A stretch of 64,000 nucleotides of DNA, taken from positions 57,994,459 through 58,058,458 of the forward strand of contig OX328124.1 of the NCBI GenBank assembly GCA_946811695.1, written 5' to 3'. The notes below the pieces were generated by a model. That model was given only the letters and a program-made list of their open reading frames with translations, did no database searches and was not told where the DNA came from. Position 1 is the stretch's first letter, and the number at the start of each line of letters is the position of its first letter. This stretch comes from Gonocerus acuteangulatus (taxonomy: Eukaryota > Arthropoda > Insecta > Hemiptera > Coreidae). Below, one piece after another: positions 11,509 to 24,054 of the stretch. The position numbers and the translations under genes are program-made.

Positions 11509-12231
11509 TAAAACATATAAAACATACATACATAAATAAAATGGCCCAATATTGATGAAATTTGGTACAAAAATACTTTGTCTAATTTGAATCGTCTATT
11601 TCGTTAACCAGCGAAATCCGTTCTCCGGAACACAGGCTTTTGGACGAAATTCGCGCCAAAAAAATCGAACGTTATTGCATGTTTATTTTGTGTACGTTTT
11701 CTTGTCCAGGGAAACTAATGAAACCATTTTAAGGCGATTTATGTAAGCGGTTCTTAAATAATTTTCTGTTTGCATACTCAGAAACGATTGATTTAGTTAA
11801 AAATTTAGTTAAAGTTTATAAGTTAATAAGTTTGGCATTCATTCAAACTAAGATATTTAAATTTTAGCTACGTTTGTAGTTAAGGAAGTATCAATAACCT
11901 TTACTATAGTATTTCACTATATTTTCTCAAATATCTCGAAAAAGGTTGGGAAATCGTGCTCAATTAAAGGTAGCCACTCAAAAGTTTGTTAAATTGTCTA
12001 CAAAAAGGCCCTATAGTAATTTTTTATAAGACGATCTTAGTCGGAGAAATGAGTGCTTAATACTTCGAAAGTGAACGGTTCTTTGTGTTGGTTTTCCTCA
12101 GTTTTTTATTGCAAAACTCTTATTTTGTTTTAAATTATTTATACAGTTTATTTCAGGCAAATTATTCATGTAAGTAGGGTACACTCTGAGGAATATGCTT
12201 AGTTATGCTGCTCCTGCGTGACGGAACATTT
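11466..12231 (-). mobile_element. Helentron-like element (X/Y group), minus orientation
   Basis: The right edge carries the group 5' terminus on the minus strand (CCGTCACGCAGGAGCAGCAT) with an X-type subterminal motif, while the interior from about 11540 matches family Y body sequence. A (TA)n tract of about 35 bases at 11466-11500 sits at the inner end. The 3' hairpin is missing. It may be a recombinant or an intermediate subfamily. Confidence 0.6.
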
Positions 12232-12470
12232 TTGTAACCTATTTCAGCAATAAAATGAAGTTGCCAGTAAACCAAGGTATGCCAAATGAAAACCAATTTT
12301 TGGTTATTTGAAATAGAGCTCTCCGAGCGGAAGTCGAAGAGGCCGAGTGAGGAATTTCCGCTACTGTAAGTTTTGTGTGCTTTATGTCGCCTAAAATCAG
12401 ATTTTTTTAAAGATTTTATTCAAATAGATGTAAAATTTCATTTTTAACAAAATATTAACTATAACTATTC

Positions 12471-12546
12471 CAAGCTTTCCAAATGACACTAGGGATGGGA
12501 ACGTAATGGAAACGCGCTAAGATTCATGCGTGGGGGACTTTTAGCG
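12471..12546 (-). mobile_element. Family Y 5' end fragment
   Basis: On the minus strand it reads as the start of family Y, including the subterminal motif TTAGCGCG and the segment around CCATCCCTAGTGTCATTTGG. It continues only a short way before unrelated sequence. Confidence 0.5.
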
Positions 12547-12786
12547 CGGTTTATACCTGACGTTGATAATAAAATAATGACTTTAAGTGGATATGAGATT
12601 GAAAAGGGAAATGAAGATGATTTCTTGGCTGGCAGTGTTGTGGACAGAAGGAAACGAGAAATTATAATCCCAGACATATTTTGCTGAATCGCTTTCAGCG
12701 GACTGTCTCGGAACTTCCGGAATCATTTAACTAAGAAAAGACATATCTCAAGTATATATCTTCAACCTCATATGCAATCCCAAATC

Positions 12787-13724
12787 TTAACCCTGGAATC
12801 ACAACATGATGAAACTGTTACAAATCTCACAACGTGGGGTCATATAGGACCCCTAGGATATAGTCTTTCGTAATTATTTTACAAATTTGGTTTCTGAAAT
12901 GGTATTTTAAGATGACCACCATGTATAATACAACAATTTATAACCAAATAATCTTATTTAATGGTAAAATGGGAGAGTGGGAAATCAAACATCAAAATAC
13001 GACAAATTTAGACATAAGTTAATCTGAATATTTGTCCTTTGAATATCAACATTAAATATAACGTTTTATCCTATAATATTTTGTCTTTATGACTACTAGA
13101 AATAAAAAAATACTATAATATGTAAAATTGGTTTAAAAGGGGAAAAATATAGTGACTTGAATGTATGCACATTATAATGATCAAAAAAATAAAAATATTG
13201 TTATTCATTTATACATTTTTTAACTATTCTTTGCCTGTGTTCAGCACACAGACTCTTACTAAACTTTGCACAATGTGTTACAGCTTGCTGTCTTTTTTAC
13301 GACCAAAAACACCACATCGTATATATGGCCATCCTCTTTTTCACTCGTATCACATACTTCACCAATTTCACTGTCTTCACTATACAAAACGTCTCCAAAC
13401 TCTCTGTTTTTCTCTTCTACAATTTGCCAAAGCAACTCATTGTGAATTTCATCTTCCGGGCAAAATAATATATCGTTGGACTTACTACATTCGATAAATA
13501 AAAATATTACATAAACCACAACGTGGGGTCGCCTGTTACCCAAAGGCTTTATATACGTTCACGGGGATAGGAATGAGAAAATCCTGACTCTCTATTATGA
13601 TCACCTTGTCAGGACAGGAAGGTAGAGGATCGGACATGTTCAGCAGCTCGAATGTGTAGGAAATAACAAATATTTTCAGAACTCAGGGCTCACGGGTGAC
13701 CCCACGTTGTGATTCCAGGGATAA
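12787..13724. mobile_element. piggyBac-like deletion derivative
   Basis: The body 12791-13720 (930 bp) starts CCCTGGAATCACAAC and ends GTTGTGATTCCAGGG, a perfect 15-bp inverted repeat beginning with the CCCT usual for piggyBac. The left flank is TTAA and the right flank ATAA, one change from the required TTAA. CACAACGTGGGGTC recurs inside both ends and again in the interior near 13522. Most of a transposase (usually about 600 residues) is absent. Confidence 0.7.
13259..13543 (-). pseudogene. Acidic 94-codon frame inside the piggyBac-like element
   Basis: The frame lies wholly inside the element and has an acidic middle (FCPEDEIHNELLWQIVEE and YSEDSEIGEVCDTSEKED), a composition seen at the N-terminus of many piggyBac transposases. 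No DDD catalytic core or C-terminal cysteine-rich domain is present. It may be a leftover transposase N-terminus; a chance frame is the alternative. It cannot mobilise anything as it stands. Confidence 0.3.
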
Positions 13725-13787
13725 ATACACTCGAAGAATAATTTATAATTTGTCAAGGAATTTGAACGATAATTATTAATTCTCATT

Positions 13788-14165
13788 CATATATAAGGGG
13801 GGGGGGGCGGTTCAGTGATGAGCACTCGACTCGTCTTCTGGTGGACCTGACTTCGATAATCGGGAGCGAACTAAGATATTTAATCTTTGTGCTGAGGGTG
13901 CTGCAGCCGGTAAAAAATCGGTAAAAATGTGTCATAAAACCTTAAAAGTAAATTAACTAAGATTACTTAGTTCAGGAAAATATTTTTTTTGTTAGGTGTA
14001 ATAGAGTTGTAGTTGGCTAACTATTCCAAGTTCGAGATTGGTAGTATTCTATACCCCCCCCCCCCCCCAATGCTCTCAGCCCCCCCCTTAAAATTTTGTC
14101 TATATACGCTCAACTCAGAGGAGATCGTCTCTAGGCCCACTTAGCCTTTAATGGGTTCATATTGA
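13788..14165. mobile_element. Nest of a GGGCGTATATA MITE and a tRNA-like SINE (S3)
   Basis: A tRNA-like head (13806-13875, GGTTCAGTGATGAGCAC then CTGACTTCGATAATC) is followed by a minus-orientation copy of the GGGCGTATATA MITE (about 13880-14114, GCTGAGGG to TATATACGC). After the MITE comes a tail, AGCCTTTAATGGGTTC, that matches the S3 tail at 42074-42240. The order fits a SINE split by a MITE, but the left MITE end also seems to lie before the SINE head, so the sequence of events is unclear. Confidence 0.5.
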
Positions 14166-14648
14166 AATTTACTCGATAATCTTTTTTTTATAAGGTTTCA
14201 AATGCTCACCTTTCACTGACCACGATTTCTCAATCATTTTTTTTCAAACAAATTTTAGGAGTAATAACATTTATGATGTTACCAAAATTTACTCGACTCA
14301 GTGTAGAAGAATAATTAGTACGTAGATATTGAAGGTAGTCTCGCCATTTAATTAGTTTCTTTCCTATGGAAGTTGCTAAAGACGAATATTTGGACAAATT
14401 TTCATAATACGAGTATATTTCCTGATTTGATTCATTTTAGACCATTATCTTATATGCATGGAACTAGCTGACGTACCCTTCGTTGAAATGTGTATATTGT
14501 TTTAGAATTTGAGGAGACTGAAAATTTGTAACCTGCACCTGCGCTGTTTCATAGTGATATAAAATTACTCAAGCTTTTATAACTTAGGTTTTCTCGGTAC
14601 TTTGCTTTCATTTGAAACCTTTGTTTTCTTTCTTGTGCCTATTCAAGG

Positions 14649-15008
<360 letters not shown>

Positions 15009-15633
15009 GATCAAATTTCAGAGCTCTACTATCAGCAAAATCAGAGCCCATTGCGAACCCATTTTCGTTAGACTTATAGACCGACAAACGGTTTTTGAAG
15101 GGTAGATTTGTTGGATGTGATGTATGAAAGAGAAAGACATCATGAATTGAGTTGAGTACCGAAACAACCTTTATTGTATTTATTTAGATTATAATAACTA
15201 CATGGTGCTGATGACTGCAGCAGTCGATGCATCGGTGGGGGGAGGGGATAATAGCTATAGGTTTCTGTTACTGTTTGTAATGTAATTCTCATTCTCAAAT
15301 GATTTTCTTCTGCTCGGGCATTTTTAGCTTTCTGGATGTTGGGGATAATTTATTTCTGAAATCTTCTTGTTTGTTTTGTTATCAAGAATGATTTTTGTTT
15401 GGCTTTCTTAACAGAAATTTATACTTATTTAAATTAAGTATACAACCATCCTTATTTCTAAATACCTGTATATAATTTTTTGTAATTCTAAATATATAAT
15501 AATTTTGTGACACTTTAACCTTTCGTTGCATCATTATTTTCTCAGAATTCAATAGGATATACCTGTTAGAAGGTATGTAATTGCACAAGATAGTCAATAA
15601 TAATTACAACCCCTGTAAAAATATAATCCATTT
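15009..15633. other. Unassigned stretch
   Basis: No gene or repeat was recognised. The 71-codon minus frame at 15382-15597 has no recognisable domain. Confidence 0.35.
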
Positions 15634-15810
15634 ATCATGAGATGCACTTGGACTCATAAGCAGGAGATGGTGGGTTCGATTCCCATCCGGTGGCAGGAAT
15701 TTTCTCATCCCACGGCTCGTTGGGAAAATTCCTCGCTGCCCCCTCGATGTCGGCGCTAATGGCCTAGATGTTGATGCGCCGTAAAAAAAAAAAAAAAATC
15801 ATGAGATGCA
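15634..15810 (+). mobile_element. tRNA-derived SINE, type S2, with 13-bp target duplication
   Basis: The body 15647-15797 has a B-box GGGTTCGATTCCCATCC but no clear A-box, so it is 5' truncated. Its tail GGCGCTAATGGCCTAG..GATGCGCCGT then poly(A) is the same as that of the 5S-derived SINEs at 48581 and 62422. ATCATGAGATGCA is repeated exactly on both sides. The sharing of one tail by different heads is discussed in the findings. Confidence 0.85.
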
Positions 15811-15951
15811 GTTGGAGGATGCATGATATCATGATATGCAGATGCAGGGTTGGTGGAAGACCACGATAAATTTTAGGTGACCATGGATAAGTTTTTAAAC
15901 CGTATTCTTTTTTATGATATGCGGATAGTTGTCTGTTGAGGTGATAAGAAG

Positions 15952-16579
15952 TCAAGGAACGGTTGGGATTCGGCTAAGAGAAAACGTCAGATTTAAAAAA
16001 AAAAAATATATATTAGGAACGTTTTGGTAGCCTTCTTCAGCTAAAAAATAATCGAGAGTAATCACAACAGTAAGCAAAATTTTACATCATGTCAATAGGT
16101 TTAAAACAATGTTTTAAGTGCATATTAGGAAAAAAAAGTGTTTTTATTAACAAACTGATCAGAAGTTTTATATAGACCATAGTTGGGAGTGAGTAGAAAA
16201 CAAATACCTACTGTATCTATTATTAAAAAAAAGTTAAAAAATACTGTTATTTATGCGTTTATGTGTATTTTTGCTCTTTTGTTTCTTGAGGCCTTAGTAG
16301 ATTTTTATATATTTTTTTTTTTTTTTTTTTGTTTACTCAAGTTTTATGTAAAACTATGTATCAATATGTTCATAATAAAAGTTTGTTTACCTAATATGCT
16401 CTTAAAAAATGGTTTTATTACCTATTGTGATGTAAAATTTCGCTTTTTGTTTTGATTATTTTCGTTTCTAATAGTGTATATTCATTTTTTAGTTGCAGAA
16501 GGGGGCCAAAGACCTTTTGTAATATAGATTTTTTTGAAATGTGACCTTTCCTTTTAGCCGAATCCCAACCATTCCTTGA
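15952..16579. mobile_element. DNA element of the GGTTGGGATTCGGC family
   Basis: The ends TCAAGGAACGGTTGGGATTC and its complement form inverted repeats of about 28 bp. Just inside the left end is a family signature, AACGTTTTGGTAGCCTTCTT, found again at 36660, 43132 and 50880. The 600-bp interior holds a 90-codon frame rich in phenylalanine that resembles no known transposase. The superfamily was not determined. Confidence 0.65.
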
Positions 16580-17700
16580 AATATTATTATCCATTTATGT
16601 ATTTATGCATGTTACTCGTTTGTTAAACATGCATGTATAATACTTAATGAGGCACATCCTACTCATCATGGTAATATGGAATTCCCAGGTCTTCTATTCA
16701 TCTTCATCAGTCATTTAGCTTCCACCTTCACTTTTCCCAAGATCAAAGAAGATACCACACTGCTAATAAAATAATCGAAATATTTTTCAAAATAATATTT
16801 ATTTCGAAATATTGCGCTAAATACCTGCCTCCTTTGGATATGCTATATTCATATTTTAGCATTCCTTTAAATATATTGGTGCAGTTTTCTTTCATCATTA
16901 CAACATGATAAAATACGAACACTGTAGTGAGAAATGAAAGAGTTTTTAATATTTGATGGAGACATGTGCCGTATTTCTTGATTTATTTATGAAGAAACAA
17001 TGCCGTACAAATAGTGCAAGAAAATCGAAATAATAAACCCAGGGTGCTGAACTTATTTGTTAAACGCAGGTTTTGGGGAGACGAAAGCCGCTCTGCCGAT
17101 GAAGCTTTGTCTCAATAATAAAATTATTGAGGCGGAGGCCTAATGTTTGGGCGTATTTCCTCACTTTCTTATCAAACAATCCGGAATTGGAGGCGAGAAT
17201 TGTCGACATTTCATAAGACATAGTTCACGAGTACCCCTGTTTTTCATATGTATATATTAATCTGCAAAAATAGTCCTACTTGGACCACATTTACATAAAT
17301 AATTGCCTAAAATAACAGGACATAAAATAAATGAAAATATACGTACTATAAGAAATAAAGAAAGTTTTTAAGGTTAAAAGACAATAAAGAAAAGCATTTA
17401 AGCAGTATATGTTTAATTTACTTGACTAATCACAATTTTTTTAAACAACTTCAATCGAATAATCTCATTTTGGAAAATCAAATTTAATTTTAGCTCAGGT
17501 GAGCTGACTTATCACAGGTTTTCGTCATGGCGTGGACCTTGTAGCAGACGATTCTTTTCTATAGATAGGATGTAAATATGGAGTTTCATTAGCGTCTACA
17601 AAACGAGAAACTAGTAGAGCAACAAAGATGTGAGAATTGTGAATTTATTATTTATTGGCCTTCTGCCTAATTAATTATTGAGATTTGTAATTTGGATCAC
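16580..17700. other. Unassigned stretch
   Basis: Nothing recognised apart from AT-rich sequence and a moderately GC-rich patch near 17040-17160 without a long frame. Confidence 0.35.
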
Positions 17701-18760
17701 AAATAAATATTGGTATCTAGGCGCACGGTAGTGCGCCAGGCCAAGTTCCGGCCTAAGCATACTGTGTGTATATTACAGGCGGTCTTAGAGCCGATTTTTA
17801 CCCTCTCATAACTTTCAACCAGGTACAGATAAAGTTATGAAATTTTACACAGGTATTATACTACTAGATTTGAGTAAAACTGGAAATTTTCATAATTCTA
17901 CATCGAATAGTTTCTGAGATATAAGCGATCGAAAATCAGGATTTATAGGACTCACTCACTCACTCACTCATCAAAATTATTAGGCACTTCCCATGATGCT
18001 AGAGACTTGAAATTTTGCATGAAGATAGATATGAAGACGCTATTAAAGGAAAAAATCGAAAAATCGCGAAAAGTTGTGTTTGACTCCGCTTCCGGGGCGG
18101 GGGCGTGCCAGTTTTGTACTTCCTTCGGAAACCCATCATTCCGTCCGAAACCCATGATGTGGGGTATCAAATGAATTGTCTCGGTATGGAGAACCTATAT
18201 TTGATGTTTTAAGAAACAATTAGACGCATATAGGCTCGGTAAAAATCGTATACCAGCTGTCAATCTGTATGTTTGTTCCTCTTACAAATCCGTACCGTTT
18301 GATCGATTTTGACCAAACTTGGGACACAGATGGATCTTGATACGGGGAGAATCATAGGCTAGGTTAAATTGTCTATCAGCTGTCTGTCTGTATGTTTGTT
18401 CCTTACACAAATTCACACCATTTGACCGATTTTGACCAAACTTGGCACACAGGTAGGCCTTGGTCCGGGGAATGCACTAGGCTAGGTAAAAAAGGTCTTT
18501 CAGCTGTCTGACTGTATGTTTGTTCCTTATACAAATTCACACCTTTGGCCTATTTTGACCCAACTTGGCACGCAGGTAGGTCTTGATACGGGAGTGTCAT
18601 ATTACCTATGACGTTTTCTACTTTTTGTTCCATCGAAATGCATCATTCCTTCTGAAACCCATCATGTGGGCTATCAAATGAATCGTCTTGGTAAGGAGAA
18701 CCTTTATTTGATGTTTTAAAAAACATTTCGACGCATCTTAACAAAAACAGTTGTGACTTC
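17701..18760. repeat. Dispersed repeat with a TCAC array and a ~123-bp tandem array
   Basis: A (ACTC)n run at 17951-17970 sits in sequence that looks like a worn mobile element. From about 18230 to 18600 three tandem units of 123-124 bp are aligned by CAGCTGTC at 18254, 18377 and 18501, each with TGTATGTTTGTTCCT and GACC.AACTTGG. A segment around 18152-18230 recurs at 18665-18740. No transposase was found. Confidence 0.65.
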
Positions 18761-18793
18761 TTTCTTAAATGTAGTAAATAAAGTCGCAGGGGT

Positions 18794-19045
18794 TCACTGC
18801 ATAATATACTTCAAAGCAGATACTAAGTTTTTCAAAGTCGAGCTATCTAAATTGCAAAGTTTAGGATCACAAACCCAAAATGTATCGTCTTTGTTCTTAT
18901 ATTTTTCTTGAAGGCCTCCTGCACTTTCCCTATTGTGATCTTTAACCACGAGATAAGGTTCCTGTGTTTTACAGTGTAATATTTTAGTTAAGAGAGCAAT
19001 CAATTTGTCCTCTAGAGTAATGTCATCTGGAAGAGCTTCTAACAT
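18794..19045 (-). CDS. Unrecognised 83-codon frame with protein-like composition
   Basis: The frame begins MLEALPDDITLEDK and ends NLVSALKYIMQ. Its composition is that of a folded soluble protein (balanced charges, helix-like leucine spacing, few of the I/Y/F runs of chance frames). I do not recognise the family. An AATAAA lies about 80 bases after the stop, but that segment is part of the dispersed repeat next door. It could be a single exon, a captured gene fragment inside a mobile element, or chance. No signal peptide, membrane segment or known motif is visible. Confidence 0.3.
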   Translation of the reverse strand: MLEALPDDITLEDKLIALLTKILHCKTQEPYLVVKDHNRESAGGLQEKYKNKDDTFWVCDPKLCNLDSSTLKNLVSALKYIMQ

Positions 19046-19216
19046 TTTTTAGTCTAGTGATTAGATGTATGTAGGTTGATTATTGGTATCAAATATCAAG
19101 CAGTAAGGAGAACCTTGTGCAGAATCCAAAGACCCTGGTTTTATATGAAGTACAAAAGCCAGTAGGTATGCGGAAACTAAATTCTATTTAATACTTAGAA
19201 AAAAGTAATGAGATCC

Positions 19217-19952
19217 CCAAAAAAACATAAATGTGAAATAGAGGCCAAGTTCCTGCCTCCACAAAGAAACACTCCCTTCCTCAAAAATATCCCCTCTTAA
19301 AACCCCCCAAAAACGCCTTACCACTCTACACTCCAAAAAAGTAGTATGAGTTGGTGTATTAATTCAACCAAAAATATTTGCCAATACAAGAGATGATACA
19401 AGAAAGAAATGTCCAAGTTCATTACTTGGAAGACCTCATAGTTACTTACTAAGAACAGTAAAGACACTTCAACTGACCTTTAAAAACAACAATAAACATA
19501 CTTATATCCAGTTACTAAAATATCACTTTCCTCAACCAGGTATATTCTTAAACTTGGCAATGTTTTTTTTTTGTGCCGAAATTATCTTTAGAGAAAAACT
19601 AAACATTGCCAAGTTTAAAAATATACCTGGTTGAGGAAAGTGATATTTTAGTAACTGGATATAAGTATTTTTATTGTTATTTTTAAAGGTCAGTTGAAGT
19701 GTCTTTACTGGTCTTTGTAAGTAACTATGAGGTCTTCCAAGTAATGAACTTGGACATTTCTTTCTTGCATCATCTCTTGTATTGGCAAATATTTTTGGTT
19801 GAATTAATACACCAACTCATACTACGTTTTTGGAGTGTAGAGTGGTAAGGCGTTTTTGGGGGGTTTTAAGAGGGGATATTTTTGAGGAAGGGAGTGTTTC
19901 TTTGTGGAGGCAGGAACTTGGCCTCTATTTCACATTTATGTTTTTTTTTGGG
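19217..19952. repeat. 736-bp near-perfect palindrome
   Basis: Arms of about 350 bp, starting CCCAAAAAAACATAAATG on the left and ending with the complement on the right, pair with very few differences around a 35-base centre (near 19565-19600). Transcription through it would give a long double-stranded hairpin. There is no gene. Ends and target duplication are not clear, so the element class is undetermined. Confidence 0.85.
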
Positions 19953-20318
19953 ATAAACGTTTTACTTAAATTTAAATAATTTAAGCTAGAGAAAAAAGGG
20001 GGCGAGTTTCGACAGATATAAAACTTTATATGTTATATTTGACATATCTGTCCACCACGTGGCTTGCCGTCACCCTGCCTGCTTTATATTAATTTAGTAA
20101 TTACTACAAATATTTAACGGATAATTAAAAGTGTCAATAATTAAATATATTTGGCCTGAATAATAGACTACAGATTCTAAAGTATATTAACGGTTAAAAT
20201 ATTATTTATGATTATTAAATTTATAATATAAATGTCTATGGCAACACTGGCTCCACGAGTGTGATTTTGTGTCCAGGCTAAATACATTTAAATGAAAAGA
20301 GTATTTCTGAATGAAAAA
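19953..20318. other. Unassigned stretch
   Basis: AT-rich sequence with no recognised gene or element. Confidence 0.35.
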
Positions 20319-22153
20319 GTCCGACTCGCAGGAACTGCATCATCTTAGCGCGGTTCCTTGTCATATCCCTATTGTCATTTGAAAAGCTTAGAATATTAAC
20401 AGATAATATTTTCCTCGGCCTTTGTTCAAAGGGTTTTATGGCTTTACCTGGTCGGGTCCGCCAGACCCTAGAATCCTCTTCTACCGATACTTCATTTCAT
20501 ACGTTTCAATGCATTGGAAAATATGAAGATTTTTCACATATTCCGGTGTTCTTTTACTATAGTAATAATTCTACAAATAAAATCAATTAAAAAATAAAAT
20601 AAAAAAACCAACAGCAGAAAGCAATTGAAAATATTCAAAAGACGTCATCGAATCTCTTTCTCTTGGCAAGCTATATTTCTAACAATGAATTATTTTTCTA
20701 ATTTTACCTAATCTGTTTTATTGTCAAATGCATTATCCAACTATAAGCAATTAAAAAATAATAAGGAATAAAAACAGACAAAAAGAACCGTTCGAATAAA
20801 CGAAATCAATTACTTCAAAGTTTAAGCACTTATTTCTCCGATTGACATCACCTAATCAAAAATTGTTTCAGAATCTTTTTTGTAGAGAATTTATATAGCT
20901 TTCAAATAATTTCTATCCACTTATCACGATTTCCCAACCTGGTTCGAGATATTAATGAATAGAGCCCGGAAGTTAGGAAAAATGCATTTTTTATCCGAAT
21001 GGATATATTGAAGAATCAGATAGAAATAAATATGTTTCCGTGCATTTAGGAAGTGTAGAGACAATTTTTATTTTGGCTATTTTAAGATTTAAAGCCTTTT
21101 TTTTTGCCTTTTTTGCTCGTTATACAATTTTTTTCTGCGATTTAAACATTTTAAAAAGCACATAACGAATTTAGAATTACAGTTCGTCGAAAACAAAAAA
21201 GGTTTCACAGATTAAATTACATTTTGCCGTCACAAATATCAATTCGAATGCTTATTTTCCCAACCCGTGGCTTGACCCTCTGTAAATAACAGAGCCTTCC
21301 TTGGTAGAAGGAATGCACAGGCATAATGAATAGCAGGAAAGAGAGAGGATGAGAGAAGTACGTCTCCTTCCTCACACCCCTTTTTCTGTGAAAATGGTGT
21401 AGGTTACCTGGTATTCCGGATTTAGAAATGATAAGATAATGCAAAGGAAGTTTTTCCATAATGAAAATATTTTTTCTTAGAAGGTCTATGAGATTTGATA
21501 CTTTGAAAAAGCATCTTGTTGTTGCTTGTAGTAAGAGTAAGTACACTAATTCTGTGATAAATTGATAATAAAGAAATGAATGAGTATTTAAGTAAATACA
21601 TATTTTCATTAATAATGAGTGAGATTCCTCTTTGCCTTCACTCCACTATTTTCAGTATTTCAAGTGCCTTTTTCCCTGCCTATTTTAACCAAAAATAAAT
21701 GCCAAGTTTTCATGTCTGTTCATAAAATATTTTATTCTAACCCTTCCTTAAATCCAAACGTAGCCAAAAGTTTAACATGTTAGTTTTGATGAAATTCAAA
21801 CATGCAAAAAATGTTTCAACTGAATCCCATGATTCTAAGTAACCAAACCAAAAACTTGATTTAACAACTTTTTTTTCCGATTTTCTCAGAAACGGTTAAA
21901 GCTTTCGCCTTAAAAATGGTTTCATTCGTTTTACTAGCCCAAGAAGCCTATAAAACGAGTACTTACAAGCATATGAACTCAAAAACGTAAGCGTTACGAT
22001 TTTTTTCGCGCGAATTTCGCCCCAAACGCCATCTTCCAGTGGGCGGATTTTGCTGGTTAACAAACTTGACCTTTCAAATTAGACGACGGATTTTTGTACC
22101 AAATTTCATCAAAATCGGACCATTAGGGACGCCAAAAATCCGCGAACAGACAA

Positions 22154-22210
<57 letters not shown>

Positions 22211-22352
22211 TACAAATTTTAATCACCGTTATTTTCGGTCTCTGGGGGTTCTGAAACGCGAAATTTTCTAGTCGGCACTTCCGGATTGTTTCATGAGATC
22301 AACCTTATAAGCGGGGTTCCTCCCTATGAAGGGAGGGAGGAACCGCGCTAAA
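20319..22352 (+). mobile_element. Helentron-like element, family Y, copy 1
   Basis: It starts GTCCGACTCGCAGGAACTGC, carries a subterminal motif TTAGCGCGGTTCC at 20344-20356, and ends with a hairpin (GGTTCCTCCCT / AGGGAGGAACC) followed by GCGCTAAAA. The motif and the hairpin arm are complementary. A (TA)n tract lies at 22156-22206. This order (5' subterminal repeat, body, microsatellite, 3' hairpin) is that of Helentron-associated elements such as DINE-1. Compared with copy 2 it has several hundred extra bases between about 20960 and 21690. No rolling-circle initiator gene is present. Confidence 0.65.
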
Positions 22353-22960
22353 AAAGAATTTTATAAGAATAAGTTTTACTTATTTATATAAAATAAATAA
22401 TTTTTTTTTCTAATATGGTACCCTATACAAAACACCCTACGTCACATCTTAGGTAATTTTTATGTGTTGTAAATTTTCACTAATCGGCTAAGTAGGTATA
22501 TGTTAAAATTTTAAAATATTCTAAAAATTAAAAACAATTTATCTAGCCAAAAATATGACGATTTTTTGAAAATCTCTTTATAACCCCAAATATACACTTA
22601 TTTATTGCGGAGATTAAATGGAGGCCATGAATATGTCACCTAGGGACATTTCGGATGTACTGTAGTGGTATTGTTGCACCTGCTTTTCCTTCAACCGCCG
22701 ACGGTTGTAACTACAACAAATAAAGTTTCTCAACTACTTACGTCATATCCAGGTCAAATGGAAACTGGCTCCCCTTCCATCAGTGTCTTGTTGCACTCCG
22801 TCTCTTTGTTTCTTGCTTAGATATCTTATTATTTACCCATTCCCTTTCTTCATTCTTACATTCTCAAATATTAAGCGTGACAGTAGTAGTGTCTATTTTA
22901 CTCAACGCGTCAACTGTATGACGCGTTGTTGTCTAACTGGCAACAATATGAAACAAAAAA
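22353..22960. other. Spacer between the two family Y copies
   Basis: No gene or repeat recognised. Confidence 0.35.
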
Positions 22961-23989
22961 GTCCGTCTCGCAGGACTGCATCATCTTAGCGCGGTTCCGT
23001 TCATATCCCTAATCTAATTTGGAAAGATTAAAATAGAAGCAGTTAATATTTTGCTTCCACCAGTCTTTTTTTTTTAAATTAATTATTATAATGGTGTGTC
23101 AAACCATAAGGTCACTAACGCCATTCCTGTGAGCAGTAAAGTCTTGAAAGGTCATGATTTACAATCTTACCTGGAAGGGTCGGCTCCTGCTACTAGAAAC
23201 TGTCCCGCTAGTTACAAGGTCTTGGAATCCTGGAAATCTATATTTCTAACATTAATTTGTTTTTCTTATTTGTCTTAACCTGATTTATTTTCAAATACAT
23301 TATCCAACTATAAGCAATTAAAAAATAACAAGGAATAAAAAACAGACAAAAAGAACAGTTCGAATAAGCGAAATCAATTACTTTAAAGATTTAAGCTCTT
23401 ATTTCTCCGATTGACATCGCATAATCAAAACTTTCATTAGAACCTTTTTTTAGAGCATTTAATAAGCTTTCTAATGGTATCCTTCCGTTTACCAAGATTC
23501 TCAACCTTTTTCGAGATATTAAGGAAAGTAAACGAAGTTACTAAAACTTTTTATGTCTGTTAATAAAATATTTTATTCTAACCCTTCCTTAACTTCAAAC
23601 GTAACCAAAATTTCAACATATTAGTTTTGATGAAAGTAGAACATGCAGAAAATGTTTCAACTGAATCCCATGATTCTAAGTACCCAAACCAAAAACGGTA
23701 TTCAAAAACTATTTTTCCAATTTTCTCAAAAACGGTTAAAGCTATCGCCTTGAAAATGGTTTCATTCGTTTTCCTAGCCCAGGAAGCATATAAAGCGAGT
23801 ACTTACAAGCTTATGAACTCAAAAACGTAAGCGTTACGATTTTTTTTGCGCGAATTTCGCCCCAAACGCCATCTTCCAGTAGGCGGATTTTGCTGGTTAA
23901 CGAACTTGACCTTTCAAATTAGACGAAAGATTTTTGTACCAAATTTCATCAAAATCGGACCATTCGTCTAGGAGCTACAGAGCGAACAG

Positions 23990-24054
<65 letters not shown>

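Noticed and set aside
16183..16455. 90-codon frame inside the element at 15952
   Set aside because: Mostly hydrophobic runs from T-rich DNA and no transposase motif.
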